Of a stretch of DNA of 64,000 bases, positions 54,626 through 64,000 are shown one piece after another. Position 1 is the first letter of the stretch. The number at the start of each line of letters is the position of its first letter. The stretch lies in contig NC_008343.2 of NCBI RefSeq assembly GCF_000014285.2, positions 2,602,501 through 2,666,500 of the forward strand. Reading direction: 5' to 3'. Source of the DNA: Granulibacter bethesdensis CGDNIH1. GTDB taxonomy: Bacteria; Pseudomonadota; Alphaproteobacteria; Acetobacterales; Acetobacteraceae. The notes under the pieces were generated by a model, which worked only from the letters and a program-made list of their open reading frames with translations, did not search any database and was not told the origin of the DNA. The translations under genes and the position numbers were made by a program.

Positions 54626-57598
54626 TTGACAAGCAAGATCATAGCCAGGCGGGTTGAAACCGGCCTCAATATTACGTTTAAGCCTTTTCTGGTCTCCACA
54701 ATGCCGGAATTCGCTTCCGTCGTGCTGGACCAGATACTGACCGCCACCATCCCCCTCAAGCACGGCAAAGACGGCACCCTCATCGCCGATATTGCCCTGC
54801 CGGAGTGCCAGATTCTTCACACGCTCGAACTGCTGGATCCCGCTTCCGGACGGTCTCTGTTCGATGCCCCTTATTCACTGGCAGATTTCTACAGCCTTGA
54901 AGCTGAAGAACATACCGTGAGCGACGGGCGGCTGACCGGGCGCTTTTCCGCCAGCGCCTTTCTGGCAGACCGGCTTCTGGTCGATCTGACCACTGAAAAC
55001 GATACGATCGTCGCACGCGGTTTCGCCATACGGCAGAAAAAAACCGCTCGCATCGCCCATTATACGTTCGACATCCCCCTCTCCCTGATGTGCCGCCCGG
55101 ATGAAAAAATCATCACCATCATCCGCATTGGTGGAGCCGTCATTCATACCCCGGTGACCATCACCGCACGGGATATCGGATGGCTCGGTTTCGTAGATCT
55201 GGTGCAGACTGGTCTGATATCCGGCTGGGCCATTGATCTGACCGGGGCCGGTCGCCGTGTGGCACTGGATCTGATCGTCAATAACGAGGTCATGTCGCAG
55301 ATTATCGCAGATGATTTCCGACCCGACCTGCAACAGACCGGAATCAGTGATGGGCATTCCGCCTTTTCATTCAGCCTGACGGCAAAACCGGGATTCAAAG
55401 GTCCCTCTCCGGCACGCGTCGTCGTCTCCGGAACGGAAATGACCCTGATTAATGGATCATTCCAGGCCACGCCCCCTTCCAGTATTCGCGGCTGTTTCGA
55501 CATTCTGCATGGCATGTCCGCCCATGGTTGGGCCGTTGATCTGGATAATCCGAAAAAACCGGTCAAGGTGGAAGCCGTCTGCAACGGCAATATCATCGGC
55601 ACCGCGGAAGCCAAACTGTTTCGTGGCGATCTGCTGGACGCCGGATATAATAATGGCCTCTGCGCGTTCAAAATCGATATTGGTGCACAGCTGCTCGACC
55701 TTCTCGGACAGGACGTGCTGGTGCGTATTGCCGGAACCGATCAATACCTGATCGGATCACCACGGGTTGCACAGCAGAACAAGCATATTCTGCGTTATCT
55801 TCAGCCACACCGGGACGTTTCGCCTGCCGTAGTGCCCCGTCTGAAACGGATGATGAATTATCGGGCCGGTCCAGTGCGCCTTTCAATCGTCATGCCGGTG
55901 TATAATACACCACAGGATTGGCTGATCGAAGCGCTGAACAGCGTCCGCGCTCAATGGTGCGACAATTGGGAACTTCTGTGCATCAACGATGCCTCTTCCG
56001 AGCCGCATGTCGAAACCATCCTGCGGGCCTATGCACAGCAGGATCCCCGCATTCGTATCCTGCGCACGGGTAACAATGTCGGCATTGCCCGGGCCACGAA
56101 TTTCGGCCTGCGTGCCGCATCCGGACAATATGTCACCTTCATGGATCATGACGATTATCTGGAGCCTGATGCCGTCTATCATCTGCTGAAAGCAGCCGGA
56201 GAAACACAGGCCGATTTCATCTATTCCGATGAAGCCACCACGGATGAAAACATTGCCAGCATTGCCGAAGTGCGCGGCAGGCCTGCTTTCTCCCATGACT
56301 ATTATCTGTCCCACCCCTATATCGTGCATATGCTCTGCCTGAAACGCGAGCTGGCCCACCAGCTGGGCGGGTGGGATGAAAGCATGGCGATTTCAGCGGA
56401 TGTGGATTTCGTCCTGCGCATCATCGAACATGCCCGCACCATCGCCCATGTTCCACGGGTGTTGTATCGCTGGCGCACCCATAGCGGCAGCACCGGCCAT
56501 TCCAAGAAACAGCAGGTTATGGAGGCCACGCAGAAAGCCATTCAGGCGCATCTCGATCGCCTGAAAACCGGTGCGACGGTCGAGGAAGGTGTGTGGTTCA
56601 ATCAGTTCCGCATCAACTGGCCGAAAAGTCAGGGCAGGGTACTGATTGTTATCCCGACCAAGAACAAGGCCGATCTGGTCAAAACCGCGGTCGAATCTAT
56701 CGAGAAAACCACTCCGCCCGATGTGGATTACCGCATTGTCGTGGTCGACCATGAATCCACCGAGCCGGAAAGCCGTAAATATTTCCATGCCCTGGCCAAA
56801 CGGCATATCGTGATGCCGTATCAAGGCCCGTTCAACTATTCGAAAATCAACAATGAAGCCGTAAAAAAGCACGGCGATGATTGTGAATTCGTCCTCTTCC
56901 TGAACAACGATGTAGAAGCCATCACAGATAACTGGATCGACCGTATGCGCAGCCTTGCAAGCCGTCAGGATGTCGGTGCTGTCGGCGCATTGCTGCTGTA
57001 TCCCGACAAGCGTGTGCAGCATGCGGGCGTCATCATGGGATTCAATGAATCTGCCGATCATGCCTTCAAGTTTGTCGATGCCTATCTGAATGACAAGGGG
57101 CGTCGCAACCTCGGCTATAATTGCAGCCTGAGTTCAGTACGAGATTATTCTGCTGTGACCGCAGCCTGCCTGATGATGCGGAAATCCGTATTTGATCAAC
57201 TGGGTGGCTTCGAGCCCAGATTCGGCGTTGGCTTCAACGATACCGATCTTTGCTTACGGGTCCGGGAAGCCAATCTGAAAGTACTTTATGATGGCACCAC
57301 GGTCCTGTTCCATTATGAAAGCGCCACGCGCAGCCAGACCAAGCAGGTGATGCATCCGGAAGACACCGATTATCTTCTGCAACGCCATGCTGCGATCCTG
57401 AAAAACGGTGATCCTTTCTATAACCCCAATCTCAGCTATGTGACGCAGGATCACGTTCTGCGTGAAGACGATGGCTGCAAATATTTCAGTGTTCGGGTGA
57501 CGGAAAAGCCGGTTTCCGAAATCACGTCTCCTGTAACCGCATCGCCGAAACCGGCCAGAAAACAGAAGCGGCAACCGCCAATCGCCATACCAGCCTGA
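54626..57598 (+). CDS. Multidomain protein with two GT2 glycosyltransferase domains
   Basis: 990 residues from a TTG start (GAGG 7 nt upstream; ATG at 54701 alternative). Two N-terminal beta-domains (about residues 180-280 and 280-385) share GWAIDLTG../ GWAVDLDNPKKPVKVEAVCNGNIIGTAEA..FRGDLLDAG, a module found ahead of polysaccharide transferases. GT2 domain A (about 420-640) has LSIVMPVYNT, GIARATNFGL and DHDDYLEPDA (DxD). GT2 domain B (about 670-900) has VLIVIPTKN, FLNNDVEAI (DxD), GALLLYPDKRVQHAG and FNDTDLCLRVREA. It should add sugars to a cell-surface polysaccharide. Confidence 0.88.
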   Translation: MTSKIIARRVETGLNITFKPFLVSTMPEFASVVLDQILTATIPLKHGKDGTLIADIALPECQILHTLELLDPASGRSLFDAPYSLADFYSLEAEEHTVSDGRLTGRFSASAFLADRLLVDLTTENDTIVARGFAIRQKKTARIAHYTFDIPLSLMCRPDEKIITIIRIGGAVIHTPVTITARDIGWLGFVDLVQTGLISGWAIDLTGAGRRVALDLIVNNEVMSQIIADDFRPDLQQTGISDGHSAFSFSLTAKPGFKGPSPARVVVSGTEMTLINGSFQATPPSSIRGCFDILHGMSAHGWAVDLDNPKKPVKVEAVCNGNIIGTAEAKLFRGDLLDAGYNNGLCAFKIDIGAQLLDLLGQDVLVRIAGTDQYLIGSPRVAQQNKHILRYLQPHRDVSPAVVPRLKRMMNYRAGPVRLSIVMPVYNTPQDWLIEALNSVRAQWCDNWELLCINDASSEPHVETILRAYAQQDPRIRILRTGNNVGIARATNFGLRAASGQYVTFMDHDDYLEPDAVYHLLKAAGETQADFIYSDEATTDENIASIAEVRGRPAFSHDYYLSHPYIVHMLCLKRELAHQLGGWDESMAISADVDFVLRIIEHARTIAHVPRVLYRWRTHSGSTGHSKKQQVMEATQKAIQAHLDRLKTGATVEEGVWFNQFRINWPKSQGRVLIVIPTKNKADLVKTAVESIEKTTPPDVDYRIVVVDHESTEPESRKYFHALAKRHIVMPYQGPFNYSKINNEAVKKHGDDCEFVLFLNNDVEAITDNWIDRMRSLASRQDVGAVGALLLYPDKRVQHAGVIMGFNESADHAFKFVDAYLNDKGRRNLGYNCSLSSVRDYSAVTAACLMMRKSVFDQLGGFEPRFGVGFNDTDLCLRVREANLKVLYDGTTVLFHYESATRSQTKQVMHPEDTDYLLQRHAAILKNGDPFYNPNLSYVTQDHVLREDDGCKYFSVRVTEKPVSEITSPVTASPKPARKQKRQPPIAIPA

Positions 57599-57626
57599 TC
57601 TAATCCTTTCAAAAAAAACCTGGATA

Positions 57627-57661
57627 CAAAAAAGGCCAGACGCTTTTGTCTGGCCTTTTTT
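57627..57661 (+). terminator. Bidirectional terminator between the glycosyltransferase gene and rbfA
   Basis: AAAAGGCCAGAC and GTCTGGCCTTTT enclose a 6-nt loop, flanked by A-run and T-run. The glycosyltransferase gene (plus) and rbfA (minus) converge on it. Confidence 0.93.
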
Positions 57662-57684
57662 ACGATTCGCAGAATTCTGCCGGC

Positions 57685-58101
57685 TTATTCGTCGAGATCC
57701 CGCTTAACCTCTGGGCGGCGAAGCAGGGAATCCACATGCATTGCGTACTCCAGAGCCGAATCTGGCTGGAAATGCAACTCCGGCGCATAACGCAGCCGCA
57801 TCACCTTGGCCACTTCTCCACGCAAATAGGTCGCAACACGCTTCAAATTAGGTAGAAGCGGTTCGATTTCACTGCTGCCCAGACGAGAGATGAACACGGT
57901 GGCGTGTTTCAAATCCGGGCTGATCCGCACTTCATTGATTGTAAAAGTGGTCGTGGCTAATTCCGGGTCCCGGAATTCCTGACGTGCGAACACCCCGGCC
58001 AGCACGTGGCGGATTTCTTCCGCTACACGCAGCTGACGCTGGGATGGCGCGCCTTTCGGTATACCGGCAGGCCCGGAGGAGGAGGGCGGGCGGCTGCTCA
58101 A
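57685..58101 (-). CDS. rbfA: Ribosome-binding factor A
   Basis: 138 residues beginning with a TTG at 58101 that overlaps the infB stop (TTGA); no ATG is available near the conserved N-terminus. [48 protein letters not shown] and [35 protein letters not shown] match RbfA. It is a cold-shock 30S maturation factor binding near the 16S 5' end. It is the last gene of the rimP-nusA-ylxR-infB-rbfA operon; truB, normally next, lies about 48 kb away. Confidence 0.97.
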   Translation of the reverse strand: MSSRPPSSSGPAGIPKGAPSQRQLRVAEEIRHVLAGVFARQEFRDPELATTTFTINEVRISPDLKHATVFISRLGSSEIEPLLPNLKRVATYLRGEVAKVMRLRYAPELHFQPDSALEYAMHVDSLLRRPEVKRDLDE

Positions 58102-60845
58102 GCGGGAACAAGCTCCGTCTCATAGCATTCAACGACATCGCCTTCCTTGATGTCATTGTAGCCTGCAAAGGACAGACCGCATTCGTAATTGCGGGCCACT
58201 TCCTTCACATCATCCTTGAAGCGCTTCAACTGGCTCAATTCACCCGTGTGAATGACAACGTTGTCACGCAACAGACGCACGCCACAGCCACGCTTCACCA
58301 CACCTTCGGTCACCATGCAGCCAGCGACCTTGCCGACCTTGGTAATTTCGAAAACCTTGCGGATTTCGGCATAGCCCAGGAACTTCTCGCGCTGTTTCGG
58401 CGCGATTTTGCCGCGTACCAGCGCCTCGATATCATCCGCCACTTCATAAATGATGGAGTAGTAACGGATATCGACGCCCTCGCGCTGGGCAAGCTCACGC
58501 GCCTGATTGGTTGCGCGCACATTGAAGGCGATCAGCACGGCATTGGAAGCCTTGGCCAGCTGCACATCGCTTTCGCTGATCTGACCGACCGAGGAAAGCA
58601 GGGTACGGACCTTGACCTCTTCGTGCTCCTGCTTCTGCACGGTGGTGGCAATTGCCTCCGCGCTGCCCTGCACGTCGGCCTTGATGACGACAGCAACCTC
58701 TTTCTGCGCGCCAGCCTGAATGCGGCTGAGCATCTGTTCCAACGTACCACGGCCAGCGGCAATACCGGCGGCCATTTTTTCGCGGATCTTGCGCTGACGG
58801 AACTCGCTGATTTCCCGCGCCCGGCTTTCATTTTCCACCGCGACGAAAGGCTCGCCCGCCGACGGAACCCCGGCCAAACCGAGAATCTCGACCGGTGTCG
58901 AAGGCAGGGCTTCTTTCATCTGCTGGCCCTTATCGTCCAGCATGGCACGCACGCGGCCCCATTCCGCCCCGGCGACAACAATGTCGCCCTGACGCAACGT
59001 GCCTTTCTGTACCAGCACGGTGGCCACCGGACCGCGTCCACGATCCAGACGGCTTTCCACCACGGTGCCTTCAGCGGCCCGATCCGGATTGGCCTTCAGA
59101 TCCAGCACTTCCGCCTGAAGCAGAATGGCCTCTTCCAGCTTATCCAGATTTTGGCGCTTCAGGGCCGAAACCTCGACATCCTGTGTATCACCGCCCATAT
59201 CCTCGACCACGATTTCGTGGTGGAGCAGTTCCTGACGGACGCGGCCCGGATTGGCACCCGGCTTGTCGCACTTGTTGATGGCGACAATGATGGGCGCGTT
59301 CGCGGCCTTGGCATGTTTGATGGCCTCAATCGTCTGCGGCATCACGCCGTCATCAGCCGCCACCACCAGCACGACGATATCCGTCACCGATGCACCACGA
59401 GAGCGCATGGCCGTAAAGGCTTCATGGCCGGGCGTATCCAGGAAGGTCAGCTTCTGCCGGGAGGGCAGAGTCACCTGATACGCACCGATATGCTGGGTGA
59501 TACCGCCCGCTTCACCCGCCGCCACATCGGTGGCGCGCAGCGCATCAAGCAGTGAGGTCTTGCCGTGATCGACATGACCCATGACCGTCACCACAGGCGG
59601 GCGCGGCTGAAGGTCGGAGTCGATATCGCTGATCCCTTCCAGGCCGACTTCCACATCGCTTTCACTGACGCGACGGACGCGATGGCCGAATTCCTGCACG
59701 ACCAGTTCGGCGGTATCGGCGTCGATGGTCTGGGTCACAGTGGCCATCATGCCCATGCGCATCAGCTGCTTGATTACATCGGCCGCCCGCACGGCCATAC
59801 GGTTGGCAAGTTCACCGACCGCAATGGTTTCCGGCAGCACGACATCGCGCACCACTTTCAGCTGATCAGCGCGCAGACGTTCCAGTTCCGCCTGACGGCG
59901 TTCACGGTCACGCTGACGACGCATAGAGGCGATGGAACGCGTACGCTCATCCTCCCCCTCGATCGCGGCACGCACATCGATGCGGCCACCACGACGCGGC
60001 TCAGCAACGGCTTTTTTCGCAACCGGAGCGGCCGCTTTGCGCGGTGCAGGTGCACCGCCACCGCCTGCGCGGCGCGGCTTGCGTTCTTCCTCACCCTCAT
60101 CCCCACGTTCCCGCAGACGCAGCGTCTGCGGAGCGGACGGTGCTGCAACAGGAACCTTGGAGGGAATCGGCGCGGGGCGGGAGGGACGACGAATATCGTC
60201 CGACGGTGCTGTGCGAGAGGGGGCAGACCGCGAAGAAGGGGCAGCCGTACGCTCACGCTGGGCCGGAGGAGGCACAGGAGGAGCCTCGGCCGGCGGCGCG
60301 GATTCAGCTGCCTTACGGGCCGCTTCTGCGGCAATCCGGTCGGCCTCTTCCTGTTCCTTGCGACGTGCCTCTTCTTCAGCGGCGCGTTTGGCTTCTTCCT
60401 CGCGACGGCGTGCTTCCTCGGCAGCAGAGAGGATCGAGATCTTCTCCTGCTCCCGGCGCTCCACCTCACGGCGCGCAGCCTCAACACGTTGCTGTTCCAG
60501 CACGCGCTGGCGAATAGCCAGTTCCTGCGCCGTCAGAGCGCGGCCTGCGCCCCCGGCACCACCACGACCGGAGCCGCGATTACCACCACCGCTGCGTGGC
60601 GTACCCTGTGGGGCATTGCCACTCTGTGGGGCGGGTGCGCTGCTGCTGCCGCCTTCCGGGGCCGAAGGGGTGCCGGGCTGCAATCCGCGCTTCTTGCGGA
60701 CCTCAACCTGCACAACCTTCGAACGTCCGTGGCTGAAGCTTTGCCGCACGGATCCGGCATCCACGGTACGGCCCAGCTCCATTCGGCCAGCTGGCCGAAG
60801 CGACAGCCGGCCCTTGCCCGCGTCCTGATCGTTGCCTTCGCTCAT
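58098..60845 (-). CDS. infB: Translation initiation factor IF-2
   Basis: 915 residues. The N-terminal about 330 residues are an Ala/Glu/Arg/Pro-rich extension with [37 protein letters not shown] helix and Gly/Arg stretches. The IF-2 N domain follows ([21 protein letters not shown]), then the G-domain: [16 protein letters not shown] (G1), DTPGHEAF (G3) and INKCDKP (G4). Domains 2-4 end in [15 protein letters not shown]. It positions initiator tRNA. AAGG lies 6 nt upstream of the ATG. Confidence 0.99.
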   Translation of the reverse strand: MSEGNDQDAGKGRLSLRPAGRMELGRTVDAGSVRQSFSHGRSKVVQVEVRKKRGLQPGTPSAPEGGSSSAPAPQSGNAPQGTPRSGGGNRGSGRGGAGGAGRALTAQELAIRQRVLEQQRVEAARREVERREQEKISILSAAEEARRREEEAKRAAEEEARRKEQEEADRIAAEAARKAAESAPPAEAPPVPPPAQRERTAAPSSRSAPSRTAPSDDIRRPSRPAPIPSKVPVAAPSAPQTLRLRERGDEGEEERKPRRAGGGGAPAPRKAAAPVAKKAVAEPRRGGRIDVRAAIEGEDERTRSIASMRRQRDRERRQAELERLRADQLKVVRDVVLPETIAVGELANRMAVRAADVIKQLMRMGMMATVTQTIDADTAELVVQEFGHRVRRVSESDVEVGLEGISDIDSDLQPRPPVVTVMGHVDHGKTSLLDALRATDVAAGEAGGITQHIGAYQVTLPSRQKLTFLDTPGHEAFTAMRSRGASVTDIVVLVVAADDGVMPQTIEAIKHAKAANAPIIVAINKCDKPGANPGRVRQELLHHEIVVEDMGGDTQDVEVSALKRQNLDKLEEAILLQAEVLDLKANPDRAAEGTVVESRLDRGRGPVATVLVQKGTLRQGDIVVAGAEWGRVRAMLDDKGQQMKEALPSTPVEILGLAGVPSAGEPFVAVENESRAREISEFRQRKIREKMAAGIAAGRGTLEQMLSRIQAGAQKEVAVVIKADVQGSAEAIATTVQKQEHEEVKVRTLLSSVGQISESDVQLAKASNAVLIAFNVRATNQARELAQREGVDIRYYSIIYEVADDIEALVRGKIAPKQREKFLGYAEIRKVFEITKVGKVAGCMVTEGVVKRGCGVRLLRDNVVIHTGELSQLKRFKDDVKEVARNYECGLSFAGYNDIKEGDVVECYETELVPA

Positions 60846-60853
60846 CTAACGCC

Positions 60854-61513
60854 TTAACCCTCAATCGTGTCGCCGGTGAGTCCGGCCAACCGTTCCGCCT
60901 CAATCTCCAGCCGCGTGGCCAGAGCCCCCGGCGTAACCGCGATATGCACAGCATGATCGCGGCCAAATATCCGTCCCAGTTCCTCACCGCTCAGCGGCGA
61001 GATGACCGGCACGGTCCTCTGTCCCGACAGGAAACGCGCCCTTTCGTCCGGACTGCCATCCGCAGCCTGCACAATCAGCGCCGCCCGACCGGCGACCAGC
61101 CATTCGCGGGCTTTGGTATAACCCGCCACTGCCTGCCCGGCGCGTCGCGCCAGACCAAGGCAATCCGTAACCCGCCGTAGAAGGCCGTGCCGCACCCTAT
61201 CGGTCAGATCGGACGGAACAACCACCTGTGCGCGCGCAGCCCTGGCGAAAGCACCCCGGCGCTGGGCCGTTTCTAGCACATCGCGCCGTGCGCTCAACCA
61301 TATTCCCCTGCCCGGCAGGGTTGCCGTCAGGTCGGGGACCACCGAGCCGTCAGGACCAATGACAAAACGGAGCATGCGGGCGCGTTCACCCTGCACCCGC
61401 GTCACGACACAACGGCGCAGTGGCCCCCGCTCGTCCTGCTCATCATCCGCGTTGTCCAGCGAATCGTCCGGCACTGTGGGCACGTCAGGCGTGGTCAGCC
61501 TCCTGTTCCTCAT
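60854..61513 (-). CDS. RNA-binding protein, YlxR domain plus L7Ae-like domain
   Basis: 219 residues from the ATG at 61513, which overlaps the nusA 3' end by 29 bp; GTGs at 61483 and 61474 are possible later starts, none with a good SD. The YlxR/DUF448 domain has GPLRRCVVTRVQGERARMLRFVIGPDGSVVPDLTATLPGRGIWLSARRDVLETA. The C-terminal half, GLLRRVTDCLGLARRAGQAVAGYTKAREWLVAGRAALIVQAADGS, is L7Ae-like. Fusion of both in one gene is common in alphaproteobacteria. It is always between nusA and infB; its role is presumably in ribosomal RNA or translation. Confidence 0.93.
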   Translation of the reverse strand: MRNRRLTTPDVPTVPDDSLDNADDEQDERGPLRRCVVTRVQGERARMLRFVIGPDGSVVPDLTATLPGRGIWLSARRDVLETAQRRGAFARAARAQVVVPSDLTDRVRHGLLRRVTDCLGLARRAGQAVAGYTKAREWLVAGRAALIVQAADGSPDERARFLSGQRTVPVISPLSGEELGRIFGRDHAVHIAVTPGALATRLEIEAERLAGLTGDTIEG

Positions 61514-63008
61514 CGGTGAACCAATGGGCGCGGGCGGCCATGATGATCTCGTTGGCCGTCTCTTCGTCCATGGCATCGCTGCCGACGATTTCCACCAGCT
61601 CGTCACCGGCCAGATCGGCCAGATCGTCCAGGGTTTTCACGCCCTTTTCACCCAGCGCCACCAGCATGGCAGGCGTCAGCGTTTCGATATCGGCGATCTC
61701 GTCGGTCACACCCAGCGCCTTGCGCTTGTCATCCATCTCATTCGCACGACGGGTCAGATCGACTTCGGCGCGGCGGATCAGCTCTTCCGCCACGTTCTCG
61801 TCAAAGCCCTCGATTTCGCTGAGTTCTTCCACGGGTGAGAAAGCCAGCTCCTCGACCGTGGTAAAGCCTTCCGTCACCAGCAGGCCGGCGATCACGTCAT
61901 CGACATCCAGCGCATCCACGAACAGGCTGGTACGCTTGCGGAATTCTTCCTGCCGGCGCTCGCTTTCCTCGGCCTCGGTCAGGATGTCGATATCCCAACG
62001 GGTCAACTGGCTGGCGAGGCGGACATTCTGGCCACGACGGCCAATGGCCAGACTGAGCTGATCATCCGGCACGACGACTTCAACACGGCCTGCTTCCTCA
62101 TCCATCACCACCTTGGTGACTTCAGCCGGAGCAAGCGCGTTCACCACGAAGGTTGCGGCCTGCGGGCTCCAGGGGATGATGTCGATTTTCTCGCCCTGCA
62201 ACTCCGCCACCACAGCCTGAACACGGCTACCGCGCATACCGACGCAGGCGCCGACCGGGTCGATGGACTGGTCACGGCTGATCACCGCCATTTTCGCACG
62301 GCTGCCGGGATCGCGGGAAACCGCCTTGATCTCGATAATGCCATCGTAGATTTCCGGCACCTCCTGCGCGAACAGCTTGGCCAGAAAATTCGGATGCGTG
62401 CGGCTGAGGAAAATTTGCGGGCCGCGCGGCTCCTCACGCACATCGTAGATATAGGCGCGCACACGATCGCCATTGCGGAAGCTTTCACGGGCAATCAGCT
62501 CGTCACGGCGCAGCAGCGCTTCGGACTTGCCAAGATCGACCATCAGATTGCCGTATTCGGTCCGCTTGACCACACCGTTGATGATCTCGCCGACGCGATC
62601 CTTGAATTCGTCATACTGACGGCGACGCTCATATTCGCGCACGCGCTGCACGATCACCTGCTTGGCGGTCTGCGCGGCAATGCGTCCGAAGTCAATCGGC
62701 GGCAGAGGATCGACCAGATGGCCGCCAAGCTCGATATCCGGCTTGAATTTACGGGCGATATGGATCGGGATCTGAGTCTCCTCATTTTCCACGACCTCGA
62801 CCGCCTCGGTCCAGCGGGACAGGCGCACATCACCGGTTTTACGGTCGATGGTGGCGCGGATATCCTTTTCGTGCCCGTATTTCGCGCGACCAGCCTTCTG
62901 GATGGCCTGCTCCATCGCCTCGAGCACTTCTTCTCGGTCGATCGACTTTTCCCGCGCCACAGCATCGGCGACGAGAAGCAGTTCGGGACGGGAAATCGCC
63001 GTATCCAT
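61485..63008 (-). CDS. nusA: Transcription termination/antitermination factor NusA
   Basis: 507 residues from the ATG at 63008 (GAGG 5 nt upstream; TTG at 63023 less likely). The N-terminal RNAP-binding domain starts SRPELLLVADAVAREKSIDREEVLEAMEQAIQKAGRAKYG. The S1 domain holds RTEYGNLMVDLGKSEALLRRDELI. KH1/KH2 include GACVGMRGSRVQAVVAELQGEKIDIIPW and AIGRRGQNVRLASQLT. Two acidic C-terminal repeats follow. It controls pausing, termination and rRNA antitermination. Confidence 0.99.
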   Translation of the reverse strand: MDTAISRPELLLVADAVAREKSIDREEVLEAMEQAIQKAGRAKYGHEKDIRATIDRKTGDVRLSRWTEAVEVVENEETQIPIHIARKFKPDIELGGHLVDPLPPIDFGRIAAQTAKQVIVQRVREYERRRQYDEFKDRVGEIINGVVKRTEYGNLMVDLGKSEALLRRDELIARESFRNGDRVRAYIYDVREEPRGPQIFLSRTHPNFLAKLFAQEVPEIYDGIIEIKAVSRDPGSRAKMAVISRDQSIDPVGACVGMRGSRVQAVVAELQGEKIDIIPWSPQAATFVVNALAPAEVTKVVMDEEAGRVEVVVPDDQLSLAIGRRGQNVRLASQLTRWDIDILTEAEESERRQEEFRKRTSLFVDALDVDDVIAGLLVTEGFTTVEELAFSPVEELSEIEGFDENVAEELIRRAEVDLTRRANEMDDKRKALGVTDEIADIETLTPAMLVALGEKGVKTLDDLADLAGDELVEIVGSDAMDEETANEIIMAARAHWFTDEEQEADHA

Positions 63009-63019
63009 GCGGTCCTCTA

Positions 63020-63556
63020 TCAATTCGGCTGCTGCGGGGAATCGGCCACGCCTGCGTCCTGGGCGGTGGCGTCGATCAATGCATCCGTCAGCACCAGTTT
63101 AGCCTTCTTCAGCCCATCCATCGGCAAGCTGACTTCCTCGCCATCATCCAGCCGGAGACGGGCAGCGGTTTCATCAGCCCCCAGCACCGTGCCGGAAAAA
63201 CGCCGGCGACCGCCGGGGCCGGGAATCGACATCTCGACCTTTGCCAGATGGCCGGCAAAACGCACCCAGTCCTTCACCCTGGTCAGCGGACGGTCGATCC
63301 CTGCGGAGCTGACCTCCAGATTCCAGGTGGACTGGATCACATCCTCCACATCCAGCAGCGCACCGGCAGCGTGGCTGATGGCCTCGCAATCGTCGATGCC
63401 GATCAGGGAACCGTCGGCACGATCGGCCATGATCTGCACCGTGGGTTGCTCCCGCCCCAGCACGGCCACACGCACCAGTTCGAATCCCATATCGGCCAGA
63501 CCGGGAGCGATCAATCCGGCAATACGCTGTTCGAGAGGAGTTTGCGCCACGCTCAT
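63020..63556 (-). CDS. rimP: Ribosome maturation factor RimP
   Basis: 178 residues. [80 protein letters not shown] matches the RimP family (EVSSPG..RPL signature). It assists 30S maturation. It is the first gene of the nusA-infB-rbfA operon, with nusA 11 bp downstream. The C-terminal SH3-like part extends to residue 178 with a Gln/Pro-rich end. Confidence 0.97.
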
Positions 63557-63571
63557 ATGGTCATGCGTCCA

Positions 63572-63605
63572 GAAAGAAAAAGGGCGGCCCGTGGGCCACC
63601 CTTTT
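63572..63605 (-). terminator. Terminator of the YihY-like gene
   Basis: On the minus strand AAGGGTGGCCC pairs with GGGCCGCCCTT (one U-G) around a 3-nt loop, followed by TTTCTTTC. It separates the YihY-like gene from rimP. Confidence 0.85.
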
Positions 63606-63632
63606 ACAGGCTGAATATCTTGAAAAGGGTTC

Positions 63633-64000
63633 TTACGCCTTTACCGTGTCCGGTGCAACACCTGCCTGTCGGCGGGCGTGCCGGTCATCGGAATAGGCAC
63701 GGGTCAACTCGGCCCCGAACAGGAAAATCTGCGCGGAATAATAAACCCACAGCAGCATGATCACCAGCGCCCCGGCAGCGCCATAAGAAGTCGCCGCATT
63801 GCTGGAACCGATATACATGCCGATCAGCATCTTGCCGACGCTGAACAGGAGCGCGGTCGTCACGGCCCCCATCCCCACATCACGCCATGCAATCACCCGG
63901 TCCGGCAGGATTTTGTAGGTTGCTCCGAAAATCAGGGCGATGATGAAAAAGGACATCCCGGCATTGGCCAGTTGCAGCAGCAATCTGGTTTCCGGAATAA
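63633..64000 (-). CDS. YihY/virulence factor BrkB-family membrane protein (5' end outside window)
   Basis: The C-terminal 121 residues of a frame open to the right edge. Hydrophobic helices are visible at [27 protein letters not shown], at [67 protein letters not shown]. The block VxxGAxxxAxLFxxGKxLxxxYI....SYGAAG...[17 protein letters not shown] is the family signature. The C-terminus is basic. A dedicated terminator follows at 63572-63605. Function is not established for the family. Confidence 0.92.

Overview
The window is about 60% GC and almost fully coding. It looks like a chromosomal segment of an acetic-acid-type alphaproteobacterium (Acetobacteraceae). Supporting features are an OprB-type carbohydrate porin beside a quinone-linked pyruvate dehydrogenase (PoxB), DUF3126, a YlxR/L7Ae fusion protein next to nusA, and polysaccharide glycosyltransferases with accessory beta-domains. 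Granulibacter or a close relative is my guess; the genus cannot be fixed from sequence reading alone. I see no insertion sequence, phage gene, rRNA or CRISPR array.

Layout. 1-5.8 kb (minus): a partial 3-hydroxyisobutyrate-dehydrogenase-like gene, the porin, poxB and a nitronate-monooxygenase-like flavoenzyme. 5.9-9.7 kb (minus): pnp, rpsO, truB. 9.9-23.2 kb: gmd, a small lipoprotein, pbpC with an alpha-2-macroglobulin gene, two small lipoproteins, a trimodular LplT-PlsC-Aas protein and a YciA thioesterase. 23.4-32 kb: a nitroreductase, phoR, the divergent lpoA-like/rsmI pair, tRNA-Arg(CCU), a membrane dipeptidase, upp, mobA and an HSL-type esterase. 32-37.6 kb: small membrane and lipoproteins, a tandem glycine riboswitch ahead of malate synthase G, and a cobalamin riboswitch ahead of cbtBA with a divergent histidine phosphatase. 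37.6-45.8 kb: an iucABCD-order (aerobactin-type) siderophore operon, divergent from an MFS transporter and an FhuF-type reductase, with Fur-like boxes. 46.2-53.4 kb: a six-gene, translationally coupled operon related to hydrogenase-4/complex I. 53.6-57.6 kb: DUF3126, an AT-rich gap and two polysaccharide-type genes. 57.7-63.6 kb (minus): rbfA, infB, ylxR-like, nusA, rimP. The window ends in a partial YihY/BrkB gene.

How the genes fit together. rimP-nusA-ylxR-infB-rbfA and truB-rpsO-pnp usually form one cluster. Here both halves lie on the same strand in the expected order but are separated by about 48 kb of mostly envelope, iron and cofactor genes. The iron block encodes siderophore synthesis, a probable exporter and a ferric reductase, but no TonB receptor.

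The most unusual element is the hydrogenase-4-like operon at 46.2-53.4 kb. The large subunit lacks the CxxC pairs that bind NiFe. The small subunit keeps only one of the cysteines expected to bind its 4Fe-4S cluster. The antiporter-like subunits lack the usual channel lysine, and there is no ferredoxin-type subunit. It is nevertheless an intact operon, so it may be a non-redox membrane complex. Two further candidates are a Fur-box-preceded 56-aa ORF and a hairpin-rich intergenic region with a Fur-like box that may encode an iron-responsive RNA.
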